Assembly: GCF_028765165.1 (NCBI RefSeq)
Contig: NZ_JARADB010000001.1
Coordinates: 1,798,001-1,862,000, forward strand
Length of the DNA stretch: 64,000 bases
Origin: Paenibacillus sp. MAHUQ-63
GTDB lineage: Bacteria; Bacillota; Bacilli; Paenibacillales; NBRC-103111
Direction of reading: 5' to 3'
The position numbers and the translations under genes were made by a program. Below are positions 32,301 through 40,372 of the stretch, piece after piece (position 1 is the first letter of the stretch; the number at the start of each line of letters is the position of its first letter). The notes beneath the pieces were generated by a model, which was given only the letters and a program-made list of their open reading frames with translations, did not search any database and was not told the DNA's origin.

Positions 32301-34481
32301 CTTCACGGGATTCAGCATTTTGCTTTGGATGCCTTGGCTGCCCGTACCGTTCGGCGCCGTTACGCCGGTTCGGACGAACAGCTGCGTGCCATTCTGCTTC
32401 GTTGTACCGCCGCTGTATCCGCCAACGGCGGCTATATTGGAAGCGAAGACAGCGGAGTCGCCGGCCGTGCCGATCGCATCCCTGGCCATCAGGCCGAACG
32501 ATTCCTGGCCGTCGTGCGGATCTTTGGCGTATGCAAGCACTTTGATATCTGCCGAGAGTTCAAAGTTATCCGCCTTTGTGTTCAGCTCCGTGTAATAGAA
32601 GGAGATCCCGTCATGATCTCCGGTTACTTTGCCTCCGCCCTCCAAAGCGACAAGCTTGATGAAGGATGGATCGTCGTTCACCGTCACCGTGTTGTTCGTA
32701 TTGGAGGTCGATTGTCCGAACCGGATCGTCTTCCATTCCAGCTCTCTGGGCTGGGCGACCGTCACTTGGAGTACAGTCGGCGGAATAGCTGCACTAGCAG
32801 GACGGATCCCGATCCCGTAGACGCCAGCCTTGGAATTGTCATAAGCCGATGTATCTATCGCATAGTCGCCAGCACTTAACAGTTCCGTCTCTCCGCTGTC
32901 ATACACCGTCTTCACTTCCAGACCGGCCGGGTTGAAGGGCTCGCCAATCGGATAGGTCGTTTGCGGATATTGGGTTACTTGGCTGCCTATAATGGATTTC
33001 GCTTTTACCGTGATAGGGAATGTCACCGTCTTATCCGGAACATTTTTATAGGATATTGTGATGTTTTTCGTACCTGCCGTGCTCATATCCGGCGCAGTCA
33101 GCGTATAATCGCCGTTTAACAGACGAACAGCGGAACCATCGCTATATTGGGCCTCCACGATCAAACCGGCCGGGTCGAATGTCTGCCCGATGAAATAGCC
33201 CGCCTTCAGCGGCCCCTGTTTGACCTCCAGCCCCGTTAGCTCGGCACTTCTCACTCGCACATCAAACGTTGCATAGGTCGTTGATGTCACAGTGGACCTT
33301 ACGGTTACCGTATGGGTTCCTGCAGCCGTAAATTTGTAAGTTGCGCCCGTTACCGTTGCAGCCGCTGGCGGAATGGAGAGCGTATACTGCGTATCGGCCA
33401 TGTCGGACCAGTCGCTTCCGCCATTGAGCTGCCCCCGCACGACTAATCCTTGAGGATCGAAGGACTCCTGGAGGTAGTAGTCGGTTTGGGCCGGCTTGTA
33501 ACGGATGTCCATGGCGGTGACGACTAGAGGTTTGATGGCCAATGAGGCGGATGCCGTCTGACCGTTAAAATGCACGGTCATGGTATTGGGGCCTGCTTGC
33601 GTGCTGTCAAAGCCAGTGACGATGTAATCCTTAGCCGACAGTAACTCCTCATGGCGATCCGGGTATACCGCAGTCACTTTCAAACCTGTGAGGTTCAAGC
33701 TATCCTTGACGTAATACTCCGTTTTCATCGCTGACGTATTGAGCTTAAGCCCGCTAGGTGTTCTAGAGTCTTTTGTGAAAGTGATGTCCGTGAAGGTGAC
33801 GACAGTGTTTCTAGCCGCATACAGTCCTGCATAGGCAAGAGTCCCCGTAAAATGATCGATGATCGTGGATTCGTTCCCGATCTTGATCAGATAAACATTG
33901 CCCGTTTTCTTAATGCTTAAATGATAAGCAATGTCCTTGGCCGGTGGAGCCGCCGTGAACGAGGTTATTTTTTTCACAGGATTGGTACTCGCATTGAAAG
34001 CTCCTTGTTTATGAAACGCCTCCATTTTCTGGTCCAGGGCGCCGACAGCTACATAGTCACCGGTGTACCCGCTTGTCGACGTATTCTCTAGAACGTTGCT
34101 TCGCAGCATGATGCCAAAAGAAACTTGATTATTAGCCGTCCACGTATTCACTGTCGCTCGGGCCGAAAGTTCAAAGTTATCGTTCTGACTTATTTCTTTG
34201 AAGTAGTAGGCGATGCCTTCGGATGCACTCGAAGAGGAGGCAATCTTGCCTTTATCGGATTTGGCCGTCAGCGTAACGGCACCCGTTCCGGCATTCTCCG
34301 TAATCCCAAAATTCGTTGACGTCGGCGTTCCGCCTATATCTCCGAACACGCTGCCTTTCCACTCACTCCCGCCCGGAATGCTGATCATGGGAGGAGGATC
34401 CGCAGCCCATGCCGCAGGCAGCATCGCAAACATCAAAACCAATGACATCATTATCGCAATCACACGACGTATGTTATTCAA
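29328..34481 (-). CDS. Secreted, S-layer-anchored PL9-type pectate lyase, 1717 residues
   Basis: Modular exoenzyme. Signal peptide 1-26 (cleavage near AWA-ADPP). Two related beta-sandwich modules (about 35-240 and 570-790) share ISFYY/IAYYF...DNFELSA motifs. Between them lie four bacterial Ig-like repeats (about 245-565) with YYVKDSLNLTGL / YFIGQTFDPAGL / YPIGEPFNPAGL themes. A right-handed beta-helix (about 930-1330) begins DIYVSPTGTSGGDGT and contains the PL9 calcium/catalytic region DNADPSNNNADGFAAK. Three SLH domains (about 1545-1717) anchor it to the cell wall. TTG 34481 has AAGGGG 9 bases upstream. It likely cuts polygalacturonate at the cell surface, feeding the adjacent uptake operon. 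A cre-like site lies in its promoter region. Confidence 0.92.
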   Translation of the reverse strand: MNNIRRVIAIMMSLVLMFAMLPAAWAADPPPMISIPGGSEWKGSVFGDIGGTPTSTNFGITENAGTGAVTLTAKSDKGKIASSSSASEGIAYYFKEISQNDNFELSARATVNTWTANNQVSFGIMLRSNVLENTSTSGYTGDYVAVGALDQKMEAFHKQGAFNASTNPVKKITSFTAAPPAKDIAYHLSIKKTGNVYLIKIGNESTIIDHFTGTLAYAGLYAARNTVVTFTDITFTKDSRTPSGLKLNTSAMKTEYYVKDSLNLTGLKVTAVYPDRHEELLSAKDYIVTGFDSTQAGPNTMTVHFNGQTASASLAIKPLVVTAMDIRYKPAQTDYYLQESFDPQGLVVRGQLNGGSDWSDMADTQYTLSIPPAAATVTGATYKFTAAGTHTVTVRSTVTSTTYATFDVRVRSAELTGLEVKQGPLKAGYFIGQTFDPAGLIVEAQYSDGSAVRLLNGDYTLTAPDMSTAGTKNITISYKNVPDKTVTFPITVKAKSIIGSQVTQYPQTTYPIGEPFNPAGLEVKTVYDSGETELLSAGDYAIDTSAYDNSKAGVYGIGIRPASAAIPPTVLQVTVAQPRELEWKTIRFGQSTSNTNNTVTVNDDPSFIKLVALEGGGKVTGDHDGISFYYTELNTKADNFELSADIKVLAYAKDPHDGQESFGLMARDAIGTAGDSAVFASNIAAVGGYSGGTTKQNGTQLFVRTGVTAPNGTGSQGIQSKMLNPVKPSPDNTYPAANYRLTLRKTNSGFEGRINDGIAEKIFAPDIMTVQDGDNMYVGFFTARLATIEVHNLRLKVTSAQTDAPMEEPEQLPVTPNLSFTGLASTSSTAYALGVKSNVNGVVTIKQGENYLVRDAQVQAGVKLVYNTTVTANTYTNFSAAFIPDNTQKLTGYDKIVENFTVDMHTFADNGDIYVSPTGTSGGDGTVGSPLDLDTAVDYVQAGQSIILLDGRYVRSAKLDIQKGNDGTEAAMKSLMAAPGAKPIIDFDKKSEGVVLSGNYWHVRGIDFTRSGANTKGFTVGGSHNIVELSRFYENGDTGLQISRTDEADTDISLWPSYNLILNCESFDNADPSNNNADGFAAKLTSGVGNVFRGDISHNNIDDGWDLYTKSGTGAIGPVIIENSIAYNNGTLTNGAVGAGDKNGFKLGGEGIHVPHIIRGSIAFGNGAYGFASNSNPGVIAERTNIGYNNAKGNMNFTTYTGIQTDFRIDGFISYQKNYTAKDTYPAALNSASNYMFNGVKSVNANGVQLSDANFASLVPVLPYRRDTKGDIIWGDFLRLVTPDTSSDSGLGGSASGGGAAPSSAVQEVAGGVAITSAVTDTVIEGTKVARVAVGADLLMKAIDLLVKSDKQTIIVDVPGEGPAMVDIPASSAQSVAQTIPDAELSVRAGGIIYNLPLRALDVSTLAKRLGTEAAHVTISITLQQVTGSAADGITARMKEAGVSPVAAPVAFNLVAEGNGKKVVVTDFGSTYVSRVVHLPGTVDASRTTALWLNPATGELSFVPAVFSTEEGGQSIVTMKRPGNSLYAVVASSQSFDDLTGHWAKTDVELLASKFVVKGVTAHTFAPDAPVTRAEFAALLVRALGLNESAPNGFTDVPADSWFAGAVGASAKAGLIEGFEDGSFRPGDRITREQMAVMLVRALAFAGVTAAPDLAQLASYTDSSSIQAWARAAVSSAVGAGLVNGVTNSTFAPGAAATRSEAAVMLVRLLKAAQFIN

Positions 34482-34508
34482 GTTACATGTCCCCTTTATA
34501 TCAATTTA

Positions 34509-34522
34509 TGTATGCGCTTACA
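34509..34522. promoter_or_regulatory. Candidate cre (CcpA) site upstream of the pectate lyase gene
   Basis: TGTATGCGCTTACA (minus strand TGTAAGCGCATACA) matches the cre pattern TGWAANCGNTNWCA at all but one fixed position, 28 bases upstream of the start codon. It predicts glucose repression. Confidence 0.6.
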
Positions 34523-34626
34523 TTACAATACTAGCATCCGTCGCTCCCACGAACACAAAGAAACAGACGTGTCACAGCGTTTCACCATCTGCTTATCGTC
34601 TGTTTCTCTTCGCTGCGTGGGACAGG

Positions 34627-36144
34627 CTAGCCGCAGAAGCTGACGGTTCCGTTCTCTGTCTGCAAGTAACCGTTCTCCGCCGATTGCCGGCCCGTAACGA
34701 ACAAGCCCTCTGCGCGAGCTGCCGCAATAACCGGCGTATCCGGGTGGAGCCGCTTCATTCTCAGATCATGCACTTCCATATCCCTAACATTCTCTAACCG
34801 GAGCGCCGGCCCTTGGCGCGTCTCGATCCGCACATGATGCAGCTCCATGTCTTCCACATGCTTGCACAGCATGCCGTCGCCCGCCATGATGATCTTCTCG
34901 CGCACCATGTCCGGCTCATCCCCCTTCTCCTCGGGGTCCAGCGTCATCTCAATGTGCACATGGCTCAGCTGCACATCCCGAATCGGCATCTCCGGCAGGC
35001 CGTAGATGAAGCCCGCCGAAGCCCGGCAGCCTTTGGCCGTCACCTGCTGGATGCGGACGTGATCGATGACGGGCGTGCTCTCCGTAACGGCAACAGCCGC
35101 AGGTGAAGCAATGAGCGGGTTGCTCTCATCCACACCATGGCGATAGAACGAATTAATCGTTAACGGACAGAATACATCTTCCATATAAATGTTGCTGACC
35201 AAAATGTTCTTAATATAGCCGCCGCGAGCGCGATTCGTCTTCATGCGAATGCCGCGGTCCGTGCCGAGGAAGATGCAGTTCGAAATCACGACGTTGCGTA
35301 TGCCTCCCGCCATTTCACTGCCCAGCACGACACCGCCGTGGCCTCGCAGCATCGTGCAGTTCGTGATGACGATGTTCTCCGACGGCTTGCCCACCCGGCG
35401 TCCGTCCTCGTCGATTCCCGATTTGATGCATAGACAGTCATCGCCGACATCGAAGAAGCAGTCGGAGATGCGCACATTCGTGCAGGAATCGATATCCATG
35501 CCGTCACCGTTAGGGGTGTCGCTCGGGTTTTTGATTTTAACGCCATGGATGTGAACGTCCTTGCAATACACCAGATGCGTATTCCAGAACGGTGAATTCT
35601 GCAGCGTAACCCCTTCCAAGCTGACCTCCTCGCAATCGATCAACTGCAGCAGCGGCGGCCGCAGAAATTGCGAATCCCACTCCACGATGTTGCTTCTGAC
35701 CGTTTCTGTAAGAACCGCATTCTTGGCGGCAATCTCGCGCGTTAAAGCGTTATCTACCTTCTCGCCGCGGCGCAGCTGCCGGTAGACCTGCCACCAGGCG
35801 CTGCCCTGACCGTCTATGACTCCTTGGCCTTTGATCGTGACCTGCTTCAAGCCTCTGCCGTAAATAAGCGGCGAAACGCCGTAGCATTCATAGCCCGACC
35901 ACCGCGTCGGGACAACCGGATACCGTTCGAAGTCGGTATCGAACAAGAGCAGCGAGCCCGCCTCCAGCTCTAGCGTCATGCGGCTGCGGAGCTCAATCCT
36001 GCCCGTTACGTACGTGCCGGCAGGCACGACTACAGTGCCTCCGCCGCCGGCATCACAAGCTTCAATGGCGGCCGCAATGGCTGCGCTATTGTCCGTTAGA
36101 CCGTCGCCAACGGCACCATACGCCAAGATGTCGTAGTTAGCCAT
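34627..36144 (-). CDS. GH28 polygalacturonase / exo-galacturonosidase, intracellular
   Basis: A 505-residue right-handed beta-helix glycosidase. All GH28 signatures are present: NGDGMDID (Asp217), GDDCLCIKSG (Asp235, Asp236), GHGGVVLGSE (His269) and RMKT (Arg300, Lys302). No signal peptide is present (MANYDILAYGAVGDG), so it should act on imported oligogalacturonides in the cytoplasm. It begins 15 bases after the GH105 stop and is the last gene of the pectin uptake operon. GGGAGCG precedes its ATG. Confidence 0.95.
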   Translation of the reverse strand: MANYDILAYGAVGDGLTDNSAAIAAAIEACDAGGGGTVVVPAGTYVTGRIELRSRMTLELEAGSLLLFDTDFERYPVVPTRWSGYECYGVSPLIYGRGLKQVTIKGQGVIDGQGSAWWQVYRQLRRGEKVDNALTREIAAKNAVLTETVRSNIVEWDSQFLRPPLLQLIDCEEVSLEGVTLQNSPFWNTHLVYCKDVHIHGVKIKNPSDTPNGDGMDIDSCTNVRISDCFFDVGDDCLCIKSGIDEDGRRVGKPSENIVITNCTMLRGHGGVVLGSEMAGGIRNVVISNCIFLGTDRGIRMKTNRARGGYIKNILVSNIYMEDVFCPLTINSFYRHGVDESNPLIASPAAVAVTESTPVIDHVRIQQVTAKGCRASAGFIYGLPEMPIRDVQLSHVHIEMTLDPEEKGDEPDMVREKIIMAGDGMLCKHVEDMELHHVRIETRQGPALRLENVRDMEVHDLRMKRLHPDTPVIAAARAEGLFVTGRQSAENGYLQTENGTVSFCG

Positions 36145-36159
36145 ATCCTGAACGCTCCC

Positions 36160-37263
36160 TTATACCGTCTGTTTCACGAACGATTCTACTTCCACACAAG
36201 CCATGACGAAAGCCCCCACGCCATGCAGGTCGTTCTCACTGGTCGGCCTAGTCACATAATTCTCATAGTCGCCGGCTGACGTACCGATGCAGATTAACGG
36301 CAGAATGACGCGTCCCTGCTCGTCGAATTTCAACGTCCGGATCAACCCCTCATAGCCCTTCACCGCTGCCGCTGCACATTCCCCGCCGACAATGCCATGC
36401 TTGACCGCTTTGGCGATCGTATAAACGAACAGGCTCGTGCAGGAGGATTCCAACCAGTTGTCCGGTTGATCGCCTTTGTCCACGACCTGGTACCACAGAC
36501 CGCTCTCCGCATCCTGATAGCGGATCAAGGCATGAACGAACTCGCGCAAGGAGTCGGCCAACACGGCGCGTCCCGGCTCTTCCGCCGGCAGCTCATCGAG
36601 GAATTGGGCCAGCGCCAAACCGTACCACCCGAGCGAACGGCCCCAGAATTCCGGCGAGCAGCCGGTCTCCGGATTCGCCCACGGCATTCTGCGGCTCTCG
36701 TCCCACGCATGGTACAGCAGGCCGGTTGCGTCATCTTTCATATGTTTGCGCATCAGGCCTTCTTGATGCAGTACGGTCTCGCGCAGCGCGAGATCCCCAT
36801 AGGCGTTGGCATACTTCAATGAGAAGACGCCCGCCATGTACAAGCCGTCGAGCCACACGTTATAGGCATACTTGTCTTTATGCCAATACCCGCCCTCGGA
36901 CGTCAGATTCAGCGTGTTCAGCAGGTTTCTCAGCTTGTCGGCGGCGATCCTGTATTTGCTACGCCCCGTCTTGGCTTCCAAACGGAACAGCAGCAGCCCC
37001 GCTTGTACGGCATCCAGTTCATCGCGCGCGAAGTACAGATTGCCGTTATCGTCAATCAGACCGTCGACATAGGCCTGAATGTATGCATCATATCGGTCGT
37101 CCCGATCCGATTCCCAGAGCATCTCCATGCCGCACAGGAACACACCCTGATGATAATGCCAGCGCCCGGCGGGCGGCAGCTCCATCGGTGCATAGGTGCT
37201 CATTATGGAATCGCAGGCGGCACGCGCCCACGCTATCGGTGATTTGGCAGAACGTTCGATCAT
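36160..37263 (-). CDS. GH105 unsaturated uronyl/rhamnogalacturonyl hydrolase (YteR-like)
   Basis: A 367-residue alpha/alpha-barrel enzyme that removes the unsaturated galacturonyl residue left by lyases. The catalytic aspartate corresponds to Asp139 in YAYNVWLDGLYM (Asp143 in Bacillus YteR), and Asp84 in ELDAVQAG matches the second conserved acid. Other family patches are GRWHYHQGVFLCGMEML and FWGRSLGWYGLALAQFLD. No signal peptide, so it is cytosolic. It is the middle gene of the pectin operon, 61 bases downstream of the unrecognised 361-residue protein. Confidence 0.94.
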   Translation of the reverse strand: MIERSAKSPIAWARAACDSIMSTYAPMELPPAGRWHYHQGVFLCGMEMLWESDRDDRYDAYIQAYVDGLIDDNGNLYFARDELDAVQAGLLLFRLEAKTGRSKYRIAADKLRNLLNTLNLTSEGGYWHKDKYAYNVWLDGLYMAGVFSLKYANAYGDLALRETVLHQEGLMRKHMKDDATGLLYHAWDESRRMPWANPETGCSPEFWGRSLGWYGLALAQFLDELPAEEPGRAVLADSLREFVHALIRYQDAESGLWYQVVDKGDQPDNWLESSCTSLFVYTIAKAVKHGIVGGECAAAAVKGYEGLIRTLKFDEQGRVILPLICIGTSAGDYENYVTRPTSENDLHGVGAFVMACVEVESFVKQTV

Positions 37264-37324
37264 CGTGAATCTTCCTCTCGATTAATATTCAAATACCCCA
37301 CCCATGATTCAGTGGGGATCCAGC

Positions 37325-38410
37325 TTAGAGAAGGCGCGGGGCTTCAATTCCCGCCAGCCGGTAGCAGACCGCCCGGATCAACAGCGCCTGTGTCCCCGCA
37401 TTCATATCGCCTTCCACCTTGCCGCCGCCGATATGGACTGCCTCCGGCATGCCGGGATAGTACTCGCCCGGCTTGACCTGCGCGACATTCGGGGCGGTCG
37501 GCGAATGCGCGAGCTCGCGGGAGAAGCCGCCATCCGCGCGAAGCAGCTTGCGCATATTCGTCAGTGTGATCCCGATGATTTCGCGCAGCTCGTGCGCAGG
37601 GATGTCCAGCTTCATGTACGACAGCAAGTGAATCGGATTGCGGATATAGCACATATCCGCCGCTTCCTCCTGCCGAAGCGCCGTTAGGATGCTTTCGTAT
37701 ATTTGCTCCTCCCGCGGCAGCGGCACGGCGAAGCGGTCATAGAAAATGTGCAGCTTGAACGTTCCCGATATCCGCACATAATACGAGCCTTCGCCCCAGA
37801 GCCCCGTCTGCGGATGCTGTGTGTGCGCGAAGAACTCGAACGCGGCTCTGGCGTAAGCCTCCCGGCGCGCCGCAGGCTCCACCTGCCGCACATACTCGCT
37901 GGAGGTAGACAGCCGGTCGCAGCCGCGCCAGCTGTTCACGAGCGGCACCGACTGCAGCCACGCGCGGTAGTTCTCCGGCGAATCCATGTACGCCGGGGCC
38001 TGCTTCGCCTCGTAGGGCAGCGGATACAGCGGCTGCCCGCCGAGCTTCTTCAGCGCGCCGACGCTATAGGAGATGGCCCGCGAGACCATCACCTCATCCT
38101 CGCGCATGAGCGGATCCGCGTCGTAGAAGTACCCGGAGGCGGCATCCTGCCGGCGCTGGAAGAAGCGGATCAACCCTCGCTTCATCTCTGCCGGCAGCGG
38201 CACCTCCAGACGCTCCAGGATGCCCAGCGCTTGCGCGGTCGATTCAATGTCCGGCCCGGTGCCCGGCATTTCTCGGGAGCTTGGCGCGTAATAAAAGCCG
38301 CCGCTGTCTTCATCGTACTGCCTTTTCAACCAACCGCGGAAACCGGCAAACAATTCGTCCATGTTCGCAAGCAGCCCGCGGATTTCATCGATGTGCGTAT
38401 GCGTCTGCAT
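37325..38410 (-). CDS. Unrecognised alpha/alpha-toroid-like protein of the pectin operon
   Basis: I do not recognise a named family for these 361 residues. The pattern suggests a helical toroid: repeated turn motifs DSGGFYYAP, ASGYFYDAD, QTGLWGEGSYYV and DGGFSREL recur at intervals, each followed by paired helices, as in prenyltransferase-like or GH88/GH105-like barrels. There is no signal peptide or membrane segment. It lies between the permease genes and the GH105 gene, 17 bases from the permease stop, with AAAGGA before the ATG. It is probably a cytosolic enzyme acting on an imported pectin fragment, or a non-catalytic barrel protein. Confidence 0.8.
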   Translation of the reverse strand: MQTHTHIDEIRGLLANMDELFAGFRGWLKRQYDEDSGGFYYAPSSREMPGTGPDIESTAQALGILERLEVPLPAEMKRGLIRFFQRRQDAASGYFYDADPLMREDEVMVSRAISYSVGALKKLGGQPLYPLPYEAKQAPAYMDSPENYRAWLQSVPLVNSWRGCDRLSTSSEYVRQVEPAARREAYARAAFEFFAHTQHPQTGLWGEGSYYVRISGTFKLHIFYDRFAVPLPREEQIYESILTALRQEEAADMCYIRNPIHLLSYMKLDIPAHELREIIGITLTNMRKLLRADGGFSRELAHSPTAPNVAQVKPGEYYPGMPEAVHIGGGKVEGDMNAGTQALLIRAVCYRLAGIEAPRLL

Positions 38411-38427
38411 GGTGGTGTCCTTTCTTA

Positions 38428-39303
38428 TTACCCTTTGATGGAACCGATCATAGCTCCTTTGGCAAAGTGCTTCTGCAGGAACGGATAGACAACCAGGATC
38501 GGCAGCGTCGCGACAACGATTACCGCCATCTTGATCGATTGCGCCGGAGGCGGAGTCACGCTGTCGAGATCTACGCTATGATCCATACCGCTGGCCAGTA
38601 CGACAATCTGTCTCAGGAGAACCTGAATCGGCCACATGGCGCTTTCGTTCAAATAAAGGATGGCGCTCAAGTACGTGTTCCAGTACGTCACTGCGTAGAA
38701 CAACGAGATCGTGGCGATCGCCGGCATCGACAACGGCAGGACGATACGGAACAAAATGCCGAAATCGCTGCAGCCGTCGATCTTGGCCGACTCCTCCAGC
38801 CCTTCCGGGATGTTCTGGAAGAAGTTTTTCAAAATAATCAAGTTAAACGCAGACACCGCCGACGGCAAAATGAGCGCCATATAGGAGTCAATCATCCCCA
38901 ATTCTTTCACTACGAGGAACGTCGGCACCAGACCGCCATGAAACAGCATCGTGAAAACAACCAGGAACATGATCACTTTACGGCCGTCCACATCTCTGCG
39001 GGACAAGCCGTACGCCATTAGCGCCGTGATGAACATCGAGATTACCGTCCCCAGCAGGGTTGTCCAGATGGAAACGCCCATCGCTTTGAAGATCGTATTC
39101 GTCGAGAAAATAAACCGGTATGCCTCCAGGCTCCAATCGGTCGGAATAATAACGAACTTCTTCACCGCAAGCTCCGCGCTGGTCGTGAACGAGCCTGCCA
39201 CGACGTGCACGAAAGGAATTAATGTAATTAAACCGATTATGGTTAAGAGCAAATAATTTATGATGCTAAACATTCGCCCGCCTAATGTTCTATCTTCTAC
39301 CAT
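38428..39303 (-). CDS. Carbohydrate ABC transporter permease, second (LplC/YtcP-like)
   Basis: A 291-residue inner-membrane permease with six segments and the EAA loop EESAKIDGCSDFGILFRIVLPLSMPAI that contacts the ATPase. The C-terminal FLQKHFAKGAMIGSIKG ending is typical for the CUT1 Lpl/Ytc group. GGAGGG precedes the ATG, 21 bases after the previous permease. No ATPase gene is near; such systems use a shared MsmX-type ATPase encoded elsewhere. Likely cargo: oligogalacturonides or rhamnogalacturonides. Confidence 0.94.
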   Translation of the reverse strand: MVEDRTLGGRMFSIINYLLLTIIGLITLIPFVHVVAGSFTTSAELAVKKFVIIPTDWSLEAYRFIFSTNTIFKAMGVSIWTTLLGTVISMFITALMAYGLSRRDVDGRKVIMFLVVFTMLFHGGLVPTFLVVKELGMIDSYMALILPSAVSAFNLIILKNFFQNIPEGLEESAKIDGCSDFGILFRIVLPLSMPAIATISLFYAVTYWNTYLSAILYLNESAMWPIQVLLRQIVVLASGMDHSVDLDSVTPPPAQSIKMAVIVVATLPILVVYPFLQKHFAKGAMIGSIKG

Positions 39304-39324
39304 GCTGCAGCCCTCCTGCCTTTC

Positions 39325-40275
39325 TTAGTACACGCCTTCTTCGCCCATCTTCTTCGCAATGCGGTTGACAATCATGACCAGAACGAGTCCGATGAACGAT
39401 TTGAACAATCCGATCGCAGAACTGTAGCTGAATTGGCCTTGTTTTAAACCTGCCGTATATACATAAGTATCAATGATCTCCGCAACATTTCGGTTCATAG
39501 AGTTGAGCAGCAAGTAGACATGTTCGAAACCGAGTTCGAGAACCGCACCAATTTTCAAAATTAATAAAACGATAATCACGCTGCGCAGCGCCGGCAACGT
39601 AATGTGCCACATTTGACGCATGCGTCCCGCGCCGTCCATACGCGCCGCTTCATATAACCCTGGATCGATTGAAGCGATCGCCGCCAAGTAAATGATCGTG
39701 CCCCACCCGGCTTCCCGCCAGATGACTTGAAGAATGTACATCGGTCTGAACCATTCCGGAGCTAACAGGAAATTAATTTTCTCAAACCCGAAATACTCGA
39801 TAATGTCGTTGATGATCCCGCCGTCCATCGTCAGCATAACGAAAGAAATCGAAACAATAATGACCCAAGACATGAAATGCGGAATATAGACGATGGTCTG
39901 AAACGTTTTCTTGAAAAAATCGTTTTTCACTTCGTTCAGCATCAAAGCCATAATGATCGGAATCGGAAAATAAAACAAAATGTTCATCACGAACAAAATT
40001 AACGTATTGCTCAAAATATTTAAGAAGTCAGGCTCCGTGAACAGGCGCTGAAAATGTTCGAAACCCACCCATTCGCTTCCCATGATTCCTTTGAACGGCT
40101 TGTAGTTCTGGAATGAAATAATCAATCCGTACATCGGGATGTATTTAAAGACGATAAAATATAAAATGCCCGGCAGCAGCATGACATAAATCCATTTATT
40201 TCTCCATAGACGCCTGCCGAGCTCACTGCTTTGCTTCTTCTCCACCACGCTTTTCATGGCATGTACTTCCTGCAT
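39325..40275 (-). CDS. Carbohydrate ABC transporter permease, first (LplB/YteP-like)
   Basis: A 316-residue permease with about six segments, starting with a basic cytoplasmic tail then WIYVMLLPGILYFIVFKYIPMYGLIISFQ. The EAA loop reads EAARMDGAGRMRQMWHITLPALRS. It closely resembles LplB/YteP proteins that import complex uronate sugars. It follows the binding-protein gene by 97 bases and precedes its partner permease by 21. Confidence 0.94.
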   Translation of the reverse strand: MQEVHAMKSVVEKKQSSELGRRLWRNKWIYVMLLPGILYFIVFKYIPMYGLIISFQNYKPFKGIMGSEWVGFEHFQRLFTEPDFLNILSNTLILFVMNILFYFPIPIIMALMLNEVKNDFFKKTFQTIVYIPHFMSWVIIVSISFVMLTMDGGIINDIIEYFGFEKINFLLAPEWFRPMYILQVIWREAGWGTIIYLAAIASIDPGLYEAARMDGAGRMRQMWHITLPALRSVIIVLLILKIGAVLELGFEHVYLLLNSMNRNVAEIIDTYVYTAGLKQGQFSYSSAIGLFKSFIGLVLVMIVNRIAKKMGEEGVY

Positions 40276-40372
40276 AGTTCTCTTCCTTTCCTGGTGTTTC
40301 TTTAAAACGGAGGACCGCTTCTCATGGCCGCAGCCCCCCGCCTTTCAACCAGTTTGAATTCCTGTCCGCTTC

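Noticed and set aside
37290..37312. CCCCAC/GTGGGG hairpin between the GH105 gene and the 361-residue gene as a terminator
   Set aside because: Only six base pairs with a long loop and no T-run; it may be an mRNA processing structure at most.
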